NCBI GenBank assembly: GCA_030491005.1
Contig: JAKZMJ010000032.1
Span: 62,001 to 126,000 of the forward strand
Direction of reading: 5' to 3'
Origin: Sulfurospirillum sp.
Lineage (GTDB): Bacteria > Campylobacterota > Campylobacteria > Campylobacterales > Arcobacteraceae
DNA length: 64,000 nucleotides
Shown here: positions 18,745-27,795 of the stretch, in pieces
Position numbering within the stretch: the first letter of the stretch is position 1
Layout: every line of letters starts with the position of its first letter
Position numbers and translations under genes: made by a program
The notes under the pieces: generated by a model
Told to the model about the DNA's origin: nothing
What the model saw: only the letters and a program-made list of their open reading frames with translations
Databases searched by the model: none

Positions 18745-19776
18745 ATGAATAAAATATATTTAGTCTTACTTTTTATTGCAATAATTGCAGGAGTTTATTT
18801 TACAAAACAAAATGAAGAGATTAAAAAAAGACATTTAGAGAAGATAGAAATACAAATACAAATACAAAAAGATAAAGAAGAAAAATTAGAAAAAGAAGCT
18901 CAAGAAAAAATAGAATTAGAAAAAAAAGAGCTAGAAAGACAAGCAAAAATAAGAAATGCAATACCCGTTTCTGTTAAAAAAGCAAATTTCTTAAAATATA
19001 TGATTCCAAATGTAATAAGTGTTTTTAATGAATTGCACAAAACTTATTTAGAAGTTGAGAAGCTAATAAGCATAAATCCAAGTGATGAAAGAATATTAAA
19101 ACTAAGAAAAGAATATAAAGTTAAAAATAACAATGATTTATTAAAAGTATTAAAACCCCATCCAATTAGTATAGCCTTAGCCCAAGGTGCGATGGAGAGT
19201 GCTTGGGGAGAGTCAAGGTTTTTTACAGAAGCTAATAATATCTTTGGTATTTGGTCGTTTAATAAAAGTGACAAAAGAATAGCCGCAGGTTCTTTAAGAG
19301 GCGATAAAACGATATATTTAAAAAAATATGAAACGCTAGATGAGTCTATTCGCCATTATTATAGATTTATATCAACAGGTAGGGCATTTAGAGAATTTAA
19401 AACATTGAATTATGTATCAAATGATCCTTTATTATTAATAAATAAATTACATAGATATTCCGAAAAAGGTAAAGATTATGTAAAAGAATTACGCTCTATG
19501 ATTAATTATAATAAATTTAAAAAATATGATATTGAAATAAAACTTCCTATAATTAAAAACATTGAAAACATAGATATTGAAAGTATCAAAAAAGAAGAAA
19601 TAAAAGAAGATATACAAGAAGAAGTAAAGAATATCATTGTAGAAAAAAAGGAAGAACAAAAAGAAGAAGTTGAACTTTTAGATATTGAAAGTATTGAAAA
19701 TTTAGAAATAAAAAAGACTATATCTTCAAATATAGCAAATAAAATATCAAATATAAATAATATTAAGAATGAATAA
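18745..19776 (+). CDS. Bax-like glucosaminidase-domain protein
   Basis: A 343-residue protein with an N-terminal transmembrane anchor (about residues 3-20), a long Lys/Glu coiled coil (about 23-70), a catalytic domain (about 75-250) and a Glu-rich tail. The segment LAQGAMESAWGESRF contains the glutamate expected for the glucosaminidase/Bax fold (GH73-like), and NNIFGIWSF follows as usual. The enzyme probably cuts peptidoglycan glycan strands in the periplasm. It is placed 3 bases after nuoN, which may be co-transcription without a shared role. Confidence 0.78.
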   Translation: MNKIYLVLLFIAIIAGVYFTKQNEEIKKRHLEKIEIQIQIQKDKEEKLEKEAQEKIELEKKELERQAKIRNAIPVSVKKANFLKYMIPNVISVFNELHKTYLEVEKLISINPSDERILKLRKEYKVKNNNDLLKVLKPHPISIALAQGAMESAWGESRFFTEANNIFGIWSFNKSDKRIAAGSLRGDKTIYLKKYETLDESIRHYYRFISTGRAFREFKTLNYVSNDPLLLINKLHRYSEKGKDYVKELRSMINYNKFKKYDIEIKLPIIKNIENIDIESIKKEEIKEDIQEEVKNIIVEKKEEQKEEVELLDIESIENLEIKKTISSNIANKISNINNIKNE

Positions 19777-19946
19777 GTTCAAACATTGAGAGAAATATAT
19801 AGGCATATAAACCTTGTTTTAGTTAAATTAATTTGTAACAATAGATAAAACTTTAAAGAATGTTCTATTTATAATCTCAAATTTAGAACTAAATGTAATA
19901 TTATATGTTAATATTTAAAGATTGATTTACTAAAATAGGAATATGA

Positions 19947-21308
19947 ATGAATAATAAACACTACGATGTAATTATAATTGGTGGGGGAATATCTGGATCT
20001 GCTTTATTTTATGAATTAGCTAGATATACTGATGCAAAAAAAATATGTTTACTTGAAAAATATGATGAGTTAGCCACATTAAATTCAAAAGGTACTAGTA
20101 ATTCTCAGACAATTCATGTAGGAGATATAGAAACAAACTATACTTTAGAAAAAGCAAAGATTACTAAAAGAACTGCAAAAATGATTGAAAAGTTTTGTTT
20201 GCAGTATAACTTACAAAATAAGATTATGTTTTCTCATCAAAAAATGGCTTTAGGTGTTGGAGCTAAAGAAGTTGCATTTATTAAAAATAGGTATGAAGAG
20301 TTTAAAGAAGTATTTCCTTATTTAGAATTATGGGATAAAGAACAAATTAGAAAATTAGAACCAAAATTAGTTTATGCTAATAAAGAACAAACAAAAGATA
20401 GACCTGAACCTATTTTAGCAATGGGTGCAAAAAGTGAATATACAACGGTAGATTTTGGTGAGATGACTAAAGAGATGGCAAAAGCTGCTAAAACTCAAGA
20501 AAATGTTATTACTGATATATTTTATAATGCAGAAGTTGAAAAAATTGAAAAAGTTGATAATATTTATAAAGTAACAACTATATCTAAAACAGAATTTACA
20601 TGTGATTTTGTTGTAGTAAATGCAGGAGCTCATTCTTTATATCTAGCTCATAAAATGGGTTATGGAAAACATATGGGTTCTTTATCAATGGCAGGTAGCT
20701 TTTATATTACAAGTGGTAAGTTTTTAAATGGAAAAGTTTATATGGTACAAAATAACAAATTACCATTTGCAGCACTTCATGGAGATCCTGATATTTTATG
20801 TGATGGAAGAACAAGATTTGGACCAACTGCTTTAGCTTTACTTGTTTTAGAAAGATACAAGGGTTTTAAAACATTTTTTCAATGTTTTAAAACTATGAAC
20901 ATAGATGGAAATATATTAAAAATATTTTGGGATTTAATTAAAGATAGTGAAATCAGATCTTATGTCTTTAGAAACTTTTTATTTGAAGTACCAGGTATTA
21001 ATAAAGGTTTATTTGTTAAAGATGCACAAAAAATCGTTCCATCTTTAAGTGTTGATGATATTGAATATGCTAAAGGTTTTGGTGGAGTTCGACCTCAAGT
21101 TTTAGATAAGAAACAACAAAAATTAATGTTAGGAGAAGCTTCAATTAACCCAGAAAATGGAATATTATTTAATATGACTCCAAGTCCAGGAGCTACATCG
21201 TGTTTAGGAAATGCAGAAAGAGATCTTAAGATTATAAGTAAATATTTAAATTTAAATTTTGATGAAAAAATGTTTTTAAAAGAACTAACTGATGGAGAAG
21301 AAGTCTAA
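19947..21308 (+). CDS. mqo: malate:quinone oxidoreductase, Campylobacterota type
   Basis: A 453-residue FAD-dependent enzyme that oxidises malate to oxaloacetate and reduces the quinone pool. The dinucleotide-binding motif IIGGGISGSALFYEL is at residues 10-24. SNSQTIHVGDIETNY follows where Mqo proteins contact flavin and substrate, and FGGVRPQVLD lies near the C-terminus. No transmembrane helix is seen, as expected for a peripheral membrane enzyme. A gap of 170 bases upstream holds its own promoter region. Mqo feeds electrons to the same quinone pool as the Nuo complex. Confidence 0.85.
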   Translation: MNNKHYDVIIIGGGISGSALFYELARYTDAKKICLLEKYDELATLNSKGTSNSQTIHVGDIETNYTLEKAKITKRTAKMIEKFCLQYNLQNKIMFSHQKMALGVGAKEVAFIKNRYEEFKEVFPYLELWDKEQIRKLEPKLVYANKEQTKDRPEPILAMGAKSEYTTVDFGEMTKEMAKAAKTQENVITDIFYNAEVEKIEKVDNIYKVTTISKTEFTCDFVVVNAGAHSLYLAHKMGYGKHMGSLSMAGSFYITSGKFLNGKVYMVQNNKLPFAALHGDPDILCDGRTRFGPTALALLVLERYKGFKTFFQCFKTMNIDGNILKIFWDLIKDSEIRSYVFRNFLFEVPGINKGLFVKDAQKIVPSLSVDDIEYAKGFGGVRPQVLDKKQQKLMLGEASINPENGILFNMTPSPGATSCLGNAERDLKIISKYLNLNFDEKMFLKELTDGEEV

Positions 21309-21349
21309 TTCTTTAGAGTGCTTAATATTTTATATCAAGTCATCAAATG

Positions 21350-21389
21350 AAAGAAAGTTAGAGCTTAAATAATTATCTAATCTTTCTTT
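21350..21389 (+). terminator. candidate terminator after mqo
   Basis: Near-complementary arms AAAGAAAGTTAGA and TCTAATCTTTCTTT flank a 14-base loop, with one bulged base. It lies 42 bases after the mqo stop and is followed by a mixed T-rich stretch. Confidence 0.4.
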
Positions 21390-21432
21390 GAAAATATTTC
21401 TTGAGTTGATTTCTCTTTTGTATTTTATTTGC

Positions 21433-21438
21433 TATAAT
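21433..21438 (+). promoter_or_regulatory. extended -10 promoter of the aminotransferase gene
   Basis: TATAAT preceded by TGC (extended -10 form, TGCTATAAT) lies 30 bases before the ATG at 21468. The upstream sequence is T-rich without a clear -35 box. Confidence 0.5.
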
Positions 21439-21467
21439 ATTGAAAAATTTAAACAGAAAGAATAACA

Positions 21468-22625
21468 ATGTATAATTTTGATGAAGTAATTAATAGAGCA
21501 AATACCTCTTGTTTAAAGCATGATTTCACAGATGCTTATTTTGGAGATTGTAAAGATTTACAAGCTTTATGGGTAGCTGATATGGATTTTAAAACTCCTG
21601 CTTGTATTACAGATGCTATGAGTAAAAAAATAACACACGGAGTCTTTGGATATACAAGACCTACAAAAACTCTTATAAACTCTGTGGTTTTATGGATGAA
21701 AGATAGACATGATTATACGATAAAAGAAGAATATTTAAGTTTCGTAAATGGTGTTGTCCCTGCGTATAGTTCAGCTATTGAGGCATTTAGTAGTATAGGT
21801 GATGAAATCATACTTCAAACACCAGTTTATTATCCACTTTTTAATCATATAAAAAATAACAATAGAGTATTAATCACAAACCCATTAAAGCAAAATAATG
21901 GCTATTATACTATGGACTTGGAAGATTTAGAGAAAAAAATCACAAAAAAAACAAAGATATTTGTACTTTGCTCACCACATAATCCAGTAGGAAGAGTATG
22001 GAATAAAGAAGAATTACTGGCATTAGGAAATATTTGCCTTAAACATAATATCAAAATAATTTCTGATGAGATTCATGCTGATTTAGTATTTACAAAATTT
22101 ACTGCCATAGCTTCCTTATCAGAAGAAATTGCAAATATAACTCTTACATTAAACTCAGCTGGAAAGACATTTAATATAGCTGGACTTAATTGTGCTTATG
22201 CTATTTGTCATAATGCAAGTATGAAAAGAGTATTTGATAAAGTTTCTATAAAAAGAGAAGTTAATTCTGTTAATTTATTTGGTTTTGTAGCACATGAAGC
22301 TGCTTATACGAAAGGACATTCTTGGTTAGAAGAATTGAAAAAATATTTACAAAGTAATATTGACTTTACACATTCTTTTTTAAAAAAGAATAATTCAAAA
22401 ATAGAGTTTGTAAAACCAGAAGCCACATATTTGTTATGGTTAAATTTTAACGAACTTAATAATACACATGAAGAAAATAAACATACTCTTTTAAATGACG
22501 CAAAAGTTGCACTTAATGATGGTACAAGTTTTGGAAAAGAAGGAAATAACTTTTTTAGATTAAATTGTGCCTTACCCAAAAAAGAATTAGAAAAAGCATT
22601 AAATAAGATAATAAGTGTTTTTTAA
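21468..22625 (+). CDS. MalY/PatB-type aminotransferase (probable cystathionine beta-lyase)
   Basis: A 385-residue PLP enzyme of aminotransferase class I/II, subgroup MalY/PatB. Signs are LWVADMDFKTP and HGVFGYTRPT near the N-terminus, SPHNPVGRVW, ISDEIHADLVF, and the PLP-lysine region SAGKTFNIAGLNCAYAI. Members cleave cystathionine or cysteine to release homocysteine, pyruvate and ammonia. The gene stands alone with its own promoter, and on the 3' side it borders the transposon scar. Confidence 0.85.
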   Translation: MYNFDEVINRANTSCLKHDFTDAYFGDCKDLQALWVADMDFKTPACITDAMSKKITHGVFGYTRPTKTLINSVVLWMKDRHDYTIKEEYLSFVNGVVPAYSSAIEAFSSIGDEIILQTPVYYPLFNHIKNNNRVLITNPLKQNNGYYTMDLEDLEKKITKKTKIFVLCSPHNPVGRVWNKEELLALGNICLKHNIKIISDEIHADLVFTKFTAIASLSEEIANITLTLNSAGKTFNIAGLNCAYAICHNASMKRVFDKVSIKREVNSVNLFGFVAHEAAYTKGHSWLEELKKYLQSNIDFTHSFLKKNNSKIEFVKPEATYLLWLNFNELNNTHEENKHTLLNDAKVALNDGTSFGKEGNNFFRLNCALPKKELEKALNKIISVF

Positions 22626-22673
22626 TAAATTAACTGTTGCATTAAAACAAATTAAATATAATAGAAATTCTAG

Positions 22674-22884
22674 GACTGTTCAAATATCTCTTAATTCTTC
22701 GGGATACTTTTTATAATACACATCTATTTCTATAATATCTCTATCTTTACAATATTTACATTTACCGTTTTTTAGTTCTTGATACGGCAATTAATAATTC
22801 AAACATTATTCTAGTCTTCTGTTATGGACTATAAGTTTGTCCTTTAGTACGACTTATATTTCTCTGCATTAATTTATAATATTT
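22674..22884 (-). mobile_element. left part of a degenerate element interrupted by an IS4-like insertion
   Basis: No intact gene lies here. On the minus strand a short frame ends with a zinc-knuckle-like KCKYCKDRD and stops at about 22697. The outer edge holds TATCTCTTAA (22692-22701), which is exactly inverted near 26204-26213 beyond the nested insertions. I read both sides as halves of one old element. The family is uncertain. The rest of the stretch is AT-rich with stops in all frames. Confidence 0.4.
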
Positions 22885-24316
22885 TAACTTAACTTTCGCA
22901 CCTAAAACAATCAATAAAACATCAAATAACAAGCAGATTATCAATACTTAATCCAAGATTTTCATGTCTATTGACAATATTATTTTAAGTGTAAATAATT
23001 AAAATAATATTATAAAAATAAACTATAAAATAGTATCAAAGAAGCTTTTATACAGTGCTTATTAGCTATAATATGGATATTAAAAAAGAGGTTTATTGAT
23101 GAATATTCAAGAGAAAATAACTAATATTATAAATGGCAAGCTAAAAAATCCAATTTTCAAGACAATGCAAGTACTAAATATAAAAACAATTTTATCTCAA
23201 AGTAAATTCACTAAGAAAGATGGTGTTAGTGTTTATATGGTAGTTATTCATTTTGTCTATATGTTGGTTATGAATAAAAAGATATCAACATTTTCAAATC
23301 AAAGTGATGATAGTTTAAAGAAAGATGTTTACTATAGATTACTTAGCAATAGTAACTACAACTGGAGAAAACTACTATCTTTATCAACATTAAAGATACT
23401 AAAATTACTTCATAAAGTACAAGATAAAAAAGCTGTAAGAGTTTTAATTATTGATGATACAGTTGAGGGAAAAGTTGGTAAAGATATAGAGGGTAGTAGT
23501 GACTACTTATGGAGTAATAAAGAGAAACGAACTATTAGAGGTATCAATGTTGTATCTTTAAATTATAGTGATGGTTTCTCTAACTTGATGTTAGACTTTG
23601 AAATTGCTACAAATAAATATGCAAGAGTAGCACTAGAAAATTTTACTAATATTGTAGATTATAGAAGTAATGCTCACATAAGAAGACTAGAGACACTAAA
23701 AGGCAAATCACAAATAGCAATAGCTATGGTTAAAAGAGCTGTAAATAGTGGTATATATGCTGATTATTTACTTGTTGATAGTTGGTATAGTAAACCTTCA
23801 TTCATTAAAGAGATGAATGAACTAGGATTAAAAGTTATTACAAGAGTAGCAAATAACAATAAAATATGGAACTTTTTAGGAGATAGAAAAACACTAACAG
23901 GTATCTATGATAAATATAAAAAACTAAAAGATATAAAGTTTGGAACCTATGGCAAAAAAGTTAAATATAAATATTTTTCAGTTGTAGTTGAACATAAAAA
24001 AGCTGGTAAAATAAAAATAGTATTTTTAAAGACATCAGATAAATTAATACCAATTGTATCAACAGATTTAGATATCTCAGACGAAACAATTATTGAGACT
24101 TATAGAAGAAGATGGGATATAGAACAAGGTTATAAAGAGCTTCGTGAACACTTTGGATTTAGTACAGAAGAAAATAGAATATATGAAGCTCTTATTGCTA
24201 GAATTACACTATCATTTTTTACATATAATATAGTTAGTTATATCAATCGTATTAGTCATGAACCTAAAACCATAGGTGGATTGTTTAAAGATTTAGAATG
24301 TGAACTCCATACTTTA

Positions 24317-25694
24317 GGGAACCTCTAAAAATAAACTCTAAAAATAAGATATCTATACTTTTTTAAAATTTAATTTATAATAAGCTAAATCACTAAAAAT
24401 TATAAAAAATAAAAAAAATATATCCATATATTTACAATTATAAACTATAAAATAGCTATAAATTCAATTGTTTTATATCTATTTTAACTTTTCATTATTG
24501 GTATCTTTTTTAATCTAACTAACTGTTCATATCTTAGAAAGTTATATGTTAGATTTATAAGTCCTGTAATAGATTTAATTCTATCTAATCCAATTGCTTT
24601 TAAATTTAGAGCAGAGTTCATAGATGTTTTGAAAGTTCCAAATATATGTTCAACTCTTACTCTTGTTTTTGAGTATTTATAATTTTCTTTATGTTGTTTA
24701 TTTGTAAGTGGTGTATTTCTATATGCTCTTTGTATAACTTTACTTTTTACATTAGTATCTTTTAGGTATGTTTCTATTTTATTAGATTTATATGCAGAAT
24801 CTGCATATAAAATATTATCATTTTTATCTATTAAATCTTTTATAGCTTGAGAGTCATGAGTTGATGATGGTGTTACTGTATAGTTTATAATTACTTTAGT
24901 CTTTTGATCTACTGAAATATGATCTTTATATCCAAACTCTCTAGTTTTATATTTTGTTACCCATCTTGCATTACAATCTTTTTGAGATAAGATATTTTTA
25001 TTCTTAGCAAATTCTAAAGGAATGGCACCTTTTTTAATATCTGCATTATCACTTCTTTTATTTCTTTGTTTTGGTACTCTTATAAATGAAGCATCAACAA
25101 GTGTACCTTCTTTAGCTACTACACCACTAGTTGTTAAATTTTTTGTAAATATATCAAATAACTTTTTAGATAAATCTTTCTCTTTCAAGCTTTCTTTAAA
25201 TAAGCATATAGTCTTTTCATCAGGTACATTATCACCTATTTGAAGTCCTAAAAAGTCTAAAAATGACAATCTATCTTTTATTTGAAATTCTGTTTGTTCA
25301 TCTGATAAGTTATAATATCTTTGAAGAATTATTATTTTAAACATTAATAGTTTATCATATGGTTTTCTACCAGCATTACTTTTTCTATCATACTTTATTA
25401 AAGCTTCTTCAATAGGCTGTCGGAATAGTTCCCAATCAATTATTTCATTTAACTTTTGCAAAGGTGGTTGATGTTTTTTAATTTTATCTAGTTGAAATTC
25501 ATAGTCAAATAATCCAGCCATAATATACTCTCTTTTTATAGTAATTTATATTCTAATTATAGCGAAATAGTAGTTGTATATGCTTTAAATTATAGCTTTA
25601 TGGATAGTTTATTGGGATTGAATAAATACTTTATTTTATGATTCTTTAAGTGTTTGAAAATTATTTGATTTTTGGTTTATTTTTAGAGGTGCCC
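24317..25694 (-). mobile_element. IS5-like insertion sequence, apparently intact
   Basis: The 1,378-base element has terminal inverted repeats of about 20 bases (one mismatch) that begin GGGAACCTCTAAAAATAAAC on the left; the right end reads inward as GGGCACCTC and then the same. Flanking TTTA copies at 24313-24316 and 25695-25698 look like a 4-base target duplication (within a CTTTAG match). It carries one full-length transposase on the minus strand, and interrupts the IS4-like transposase. Confidence 0.9.
24484..25521 (-). CDS. IS5-family transposase
   Basis: A 345-residue DDE transposase. The N-terminal part has the DUF772-like region with RKPYDKLLMFKIIILQRYYNLSDEQ. The catalytic triad is visible in LVDASFIRVP, LYADSAYKS and RVRVEHIFGTFK, in IS5 order and spacing. 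Length and motifs appear complete and no stop or frameshift is seen. It should move only its own element. Confidence 0.93.
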   Translation of the reverse strand: MAGLFDYEFQLDKIKKHQPPLQKLNEIIDWELFRQPIEEALIKYDRKSNAGRKPYDKLLMFKIIILQRYYNLSDEQTEFQIKDRLSFLDFLGLQIGDNVPDEKTICLFKESLKEKDLSKKLFDIFTKNLTTSGVVAKEGTLVDASFIRVPKQRNKRSDNADIKKGAIPLEFAKNKNILSQKDCNARWVTKYKTREFGYKDHISVDQKTKVIINYTVTPSSTHDSQAIKDLIDKNDNILYADSAYKSNKIETYLKDTNVKSKVIQRAYRNTPLTNKQHKENYKYSKTRVRVEHIFGTFKTSMNSALNLKAIGLDRIKSITGLINLTYNFLRYEQLVRLKKIPIMKS

Positions 25695-25849
25695 TTTAGC
25701 AATTGCTATGCAAACATTTATATTAATACTCAATGAAATAGCACAAATAGAAGAGATTGTAAATAGAAATGATGATTTCTCTACTATTATTGATATATTA
25801 AAGGATATGACACAGAAGTTACTTGGTTTTAGGTGCGAAAGTTAAGTTA

Positions 25850-26215
25850 TGTTTTTATCATCATAATAATTTCCATTTAAAATATGAAATCGCTGAAAGT
25901 AAGTCAATTTTTAATAAGGTGGCTTTGCATAGTAAATATACTGTCCCTCTTTGTCAATACCATTTCTCGTACCTATCTTTTTAGTATAGCTTTTTAGACA
26001 ATATGGACAAGTTTTATTGTTTTTTTACAGCCATTTGTAAATAATCCTTTTTTAACTCCTATAGTATCGTAGTTTACTTGAGTTTTTAGACCCCTGAATT
26101 TTTCATTAAGTCGAATTTATCAAGTCTTTTTAGAATAAAACAATATCTCAACTACTGAGACTGTAATTTAAGTCAAATGTTGACTTTATATAGCTTTTTT
26201 ATAGTTTTAAGAGAT
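25850..26215 (-). mobile_element. right part of the degenerate element (zinc-ribbon fragment)
   Basis: A gap of 506 bases between the IS4-like end and fliP holds no intact gene. On the minus strand at about 26020-25920 a fragment reads CPYCLKSYTKKIGTRNGIDK and continues EGQYIYY, a zinc-ribbon-like piece. Bases 25937-25962 are identical to 54552-54577 in the second accessory scar. The outer edge carries TTAAGAGATA (26204-26213), the inverse of the left edge near 22692. The remaining sequence up to 26355 is AT-rich and holds the fliP promoter region. Confidence 0.4.
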
Positions 26216-26355
26216 ACCCAAATTTTACTACTTTAGGTTATTTTTTTAAATAAAAAGAATTATATTTTAAAGATATCAATTTTAAAATAAGAATATACAA
26301 TATCTTTAATCGTATTTTTGTTATCATTGCTATTAATTTTACATAAGGATTTTTA

Positions 26356-27084
26356 TTGAGACTAATTTTAAGTTTAATAATGTTTTCAATAGCTCTCTAT
26401 AGTGCGAATGAAGCACCTATGATTAATTTGTCAGTTTCTGCACTTGAAGAGCCTGAGCAGTTTGTTAAGACTATTAATATAGTTATAATATTAACTCTTT
26501 TAGTATTAGCACCAAGTTTATTATTGATGGTTACTAGTTTTACAAGATTGATGATTGTATTTTCACTTTTAAGACAAGCTATGGGTTTACAGCAAACTCC
26601 TCCAAATCAAATTATCATTTCATTATCCTTAATTCTTACAATCTTTATTATGGAACCTTATGCAAAAAAGTCATGGGATGAAGGAATTCAACCATATATG
26701 GATAAGAAGATTTCTTATACTGTAGCATTTGAGAAAGGCATAAAACCTTTTAAAGATTTTATGATTAAAAATACAAGAGAAAAAGATTTGGCACTTTTTT
26801 ATAGAATCAAAAAGGAAGAAAATCCAAAAAATATAGATGATGTTGCATTAACTCTACTTGTTCCTGCTTTTATGATTAGTGAATTAAAAACTGCCTTTGA
26901 GATAGGCTTTTTAATTTTTCTACCTTTTTTAGTAATTGATATTATTGTAGCTTCAATACTTATGTCTTTAGGTATGATGATGTTACCACCTGTGATGATA
27001 TCTTTACCTATTAAGCTAATTTTCTTTATTATCATTGATGGTTGGGCATTGATTATAGGAAATTTAGCCCAATCTTTTAAATAA
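26356..27084 (+). CDS. fliP: flagellar biosynthesis protein FliP
   Basis: A 242-residue membrane protein of the flagellar type III export gate. It has a signal-like N-terminus, then LTLLVLAPSLLLMVTSFTR with TRLMIVFSLLRQAMG, the typical FliP region, and GLQQTPPNQI. The C-terminal helices are LIFLPFLVIDIIVASILMSLGMMMLPP. The start is TTG at 26356, with AAGGA correctly placed. The gene stands alone beside the IS scar; flagellar genes are often scattered in this phylum. The neighbourhood shows no other export gene. Confidence 0.95.
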   Translation: MRLILSLIMFSIALYSANEAPMINLSVSALEEPEQFVKTINIVIILTLLVLAPSLLLMVTSFTRLMIVFSLLRQAMGLQQTPPNQIIISLSLILTIFIMEPYAKKSWDEGIQPYMDKKISYTVAFEKGIKPFKDFMIKNTREKDLALFYRIKKEENPKNIDDVALTLLVPAFMISELKTAFEIGFLIFLPFLVIDIIVASILMSLGMMMLPPVMISLPIKLIFFIIIDGWALIIGNLAQSFK

Positions 27085-27138
27085 ATATTTTGTATTGTAT
27101 TTTATAATAAAGCAAGAAATATTGTTGTACAATTTCTG

Positions 27139-27795
27139 ATGTTAAAAAGGAATATATTATACAATTTAAATTTTTTAAAATCTGTGGGATACTCCTATCA
27201 CAATAATATAAATTTTTCTAAAAGTAAAATGAATAATATAAATTTATCTAATTCAATGAATTCTTTACATTCTCTTGTTAATAATTGTTATTTGTGCGAT
27301 TTATCAAAAACTAGGAAAAATGTACTTTTTGGTCAAGGGAATGTAAATGCTTCCTTGATGATTATCCAAGAACAGCCAAATCATACTGAAGATAAGATGG
27401 GTAGATTTTATTTAGAACAAAGTGGTGAGTTATTAAAAGCTAATATTAAGAATATTTTAAATTTGTCAACAGATGATATCTATATAACAAATACTGTTAA
27501 ATGTATTGATAAAAACAATACTAATAGTGCTTGTTTTAATACTTGTAGTGCTTATCTTTATAAACAAATAGAGTTAGTAAGACCTAAAGTTATTGTATTA
27601 TTAGGGCAGAGGGTGTATTCATATTTATATGGAAATGCTAATTCATTTAAACAAAATATTGGTCAAATATTATCACTAAGTGGTTACCAAACATTAGTAA
27701 CACAAGAGCAGAAGTTTTTGCTAAGAAACCCCTCTTCTAAGCAAGAAGTACATCAAGATTTATTAAAAATAAAACATATATTGGAAGCAAAATGA
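27139..27795 (+). CDS. family-4-like uracil-DNA glycosylase with eroded catalytic motifs
   Basis: A 218-residue protein of the UDG superfamily, family 4 by layout. Cysteines in CYLCDLSKTR and two later ones (in TVKC and ACFNTC) fit the [4Fe-4S] site. Motif A, usually GEAPG..ED, is QEQPNHTED here. Motif B, usually HPA or HPS before LLRNPS, reads QEQKF before LLRNPSS, so the catalytic-loop His-Pro is missing. The fold and cluster seem kept while the active-site motifs have changed, so activity is doubtful. The stop overlaps the next gene by 4 bases. Confidence 0.72.
   Translation: MLKRNILYNLNFLKSVGYSYHNNINFSKSKMNNINLSNSMNSLHSLVNNCYLCDLSKTRKNVLFGQGNVNASLMIIQEQPNHTEDKMGRFYLEQSGELLKANIKNILNLSTDDIYITNTVKCIDKNNTNSACFNTCSAYLYKQIELVRPKVIVLLGQRVYSYLYGNANSFKQNIGQILSLSGYQTLVTQEQKFLLRNPSSKQEVHQDLLKIKHILEAK

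Larger units (their letters stand above)
23099..25845 (+). pseudogene. IS4-like transposase, interrupted
   Basis: The 5' part runs from ATG 23099 (AAGAGG before it; a TTG at 23096 is less likely) and goes out of frame at the inserted element, stopping at 24328. Removing the insertion plus one TTTA copy joins base 24316 to 25699 in frame and gives a continuous protein of about 454 residues ending at 25843-25845. The N-terminal half carries LIIDDTVEGK and LLVDSWYSK (two catalytic aspartates). YRRRWDIEQGYKELR holds the glutamate, similar to the IS4 YREK signature though with Arg in place of the last Lys. The clean joint shows the gene was intact when it was hit. Confidence 0.88.
22885..25849 (+). 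mobile_element. IS4-like insertion sequence, itself interrupted by an IS5-like element
   Basis: The element is bounded by perfect 24-base inverted repeats at 22885-22908 and 25826-25849. It encodes one DDE transposase, which is split by a second insertion at 24317-25694. Without that insertion the element would be about 1,583 bases, a normal size for the family. No direct target repeat is seen in the flanking bases, so the flanks have decayed or rearranged. The right repeat includes the transposase stop region. Confidence 0.85.

Noticed and set aside
22675-22702. Possible functional inverted repeats of the outer remnant
   Set aside because: Only 10 bases match with the far side, which is too short in AT-rich DNA to define the ends of the element.
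22885-25849. The whole 22.9-25.8 kb stretch as a composite transposon
   Set aside because: The inner element is a single IS within a transposase gene, and the 24-base ends belong to the IS4-like element alone.
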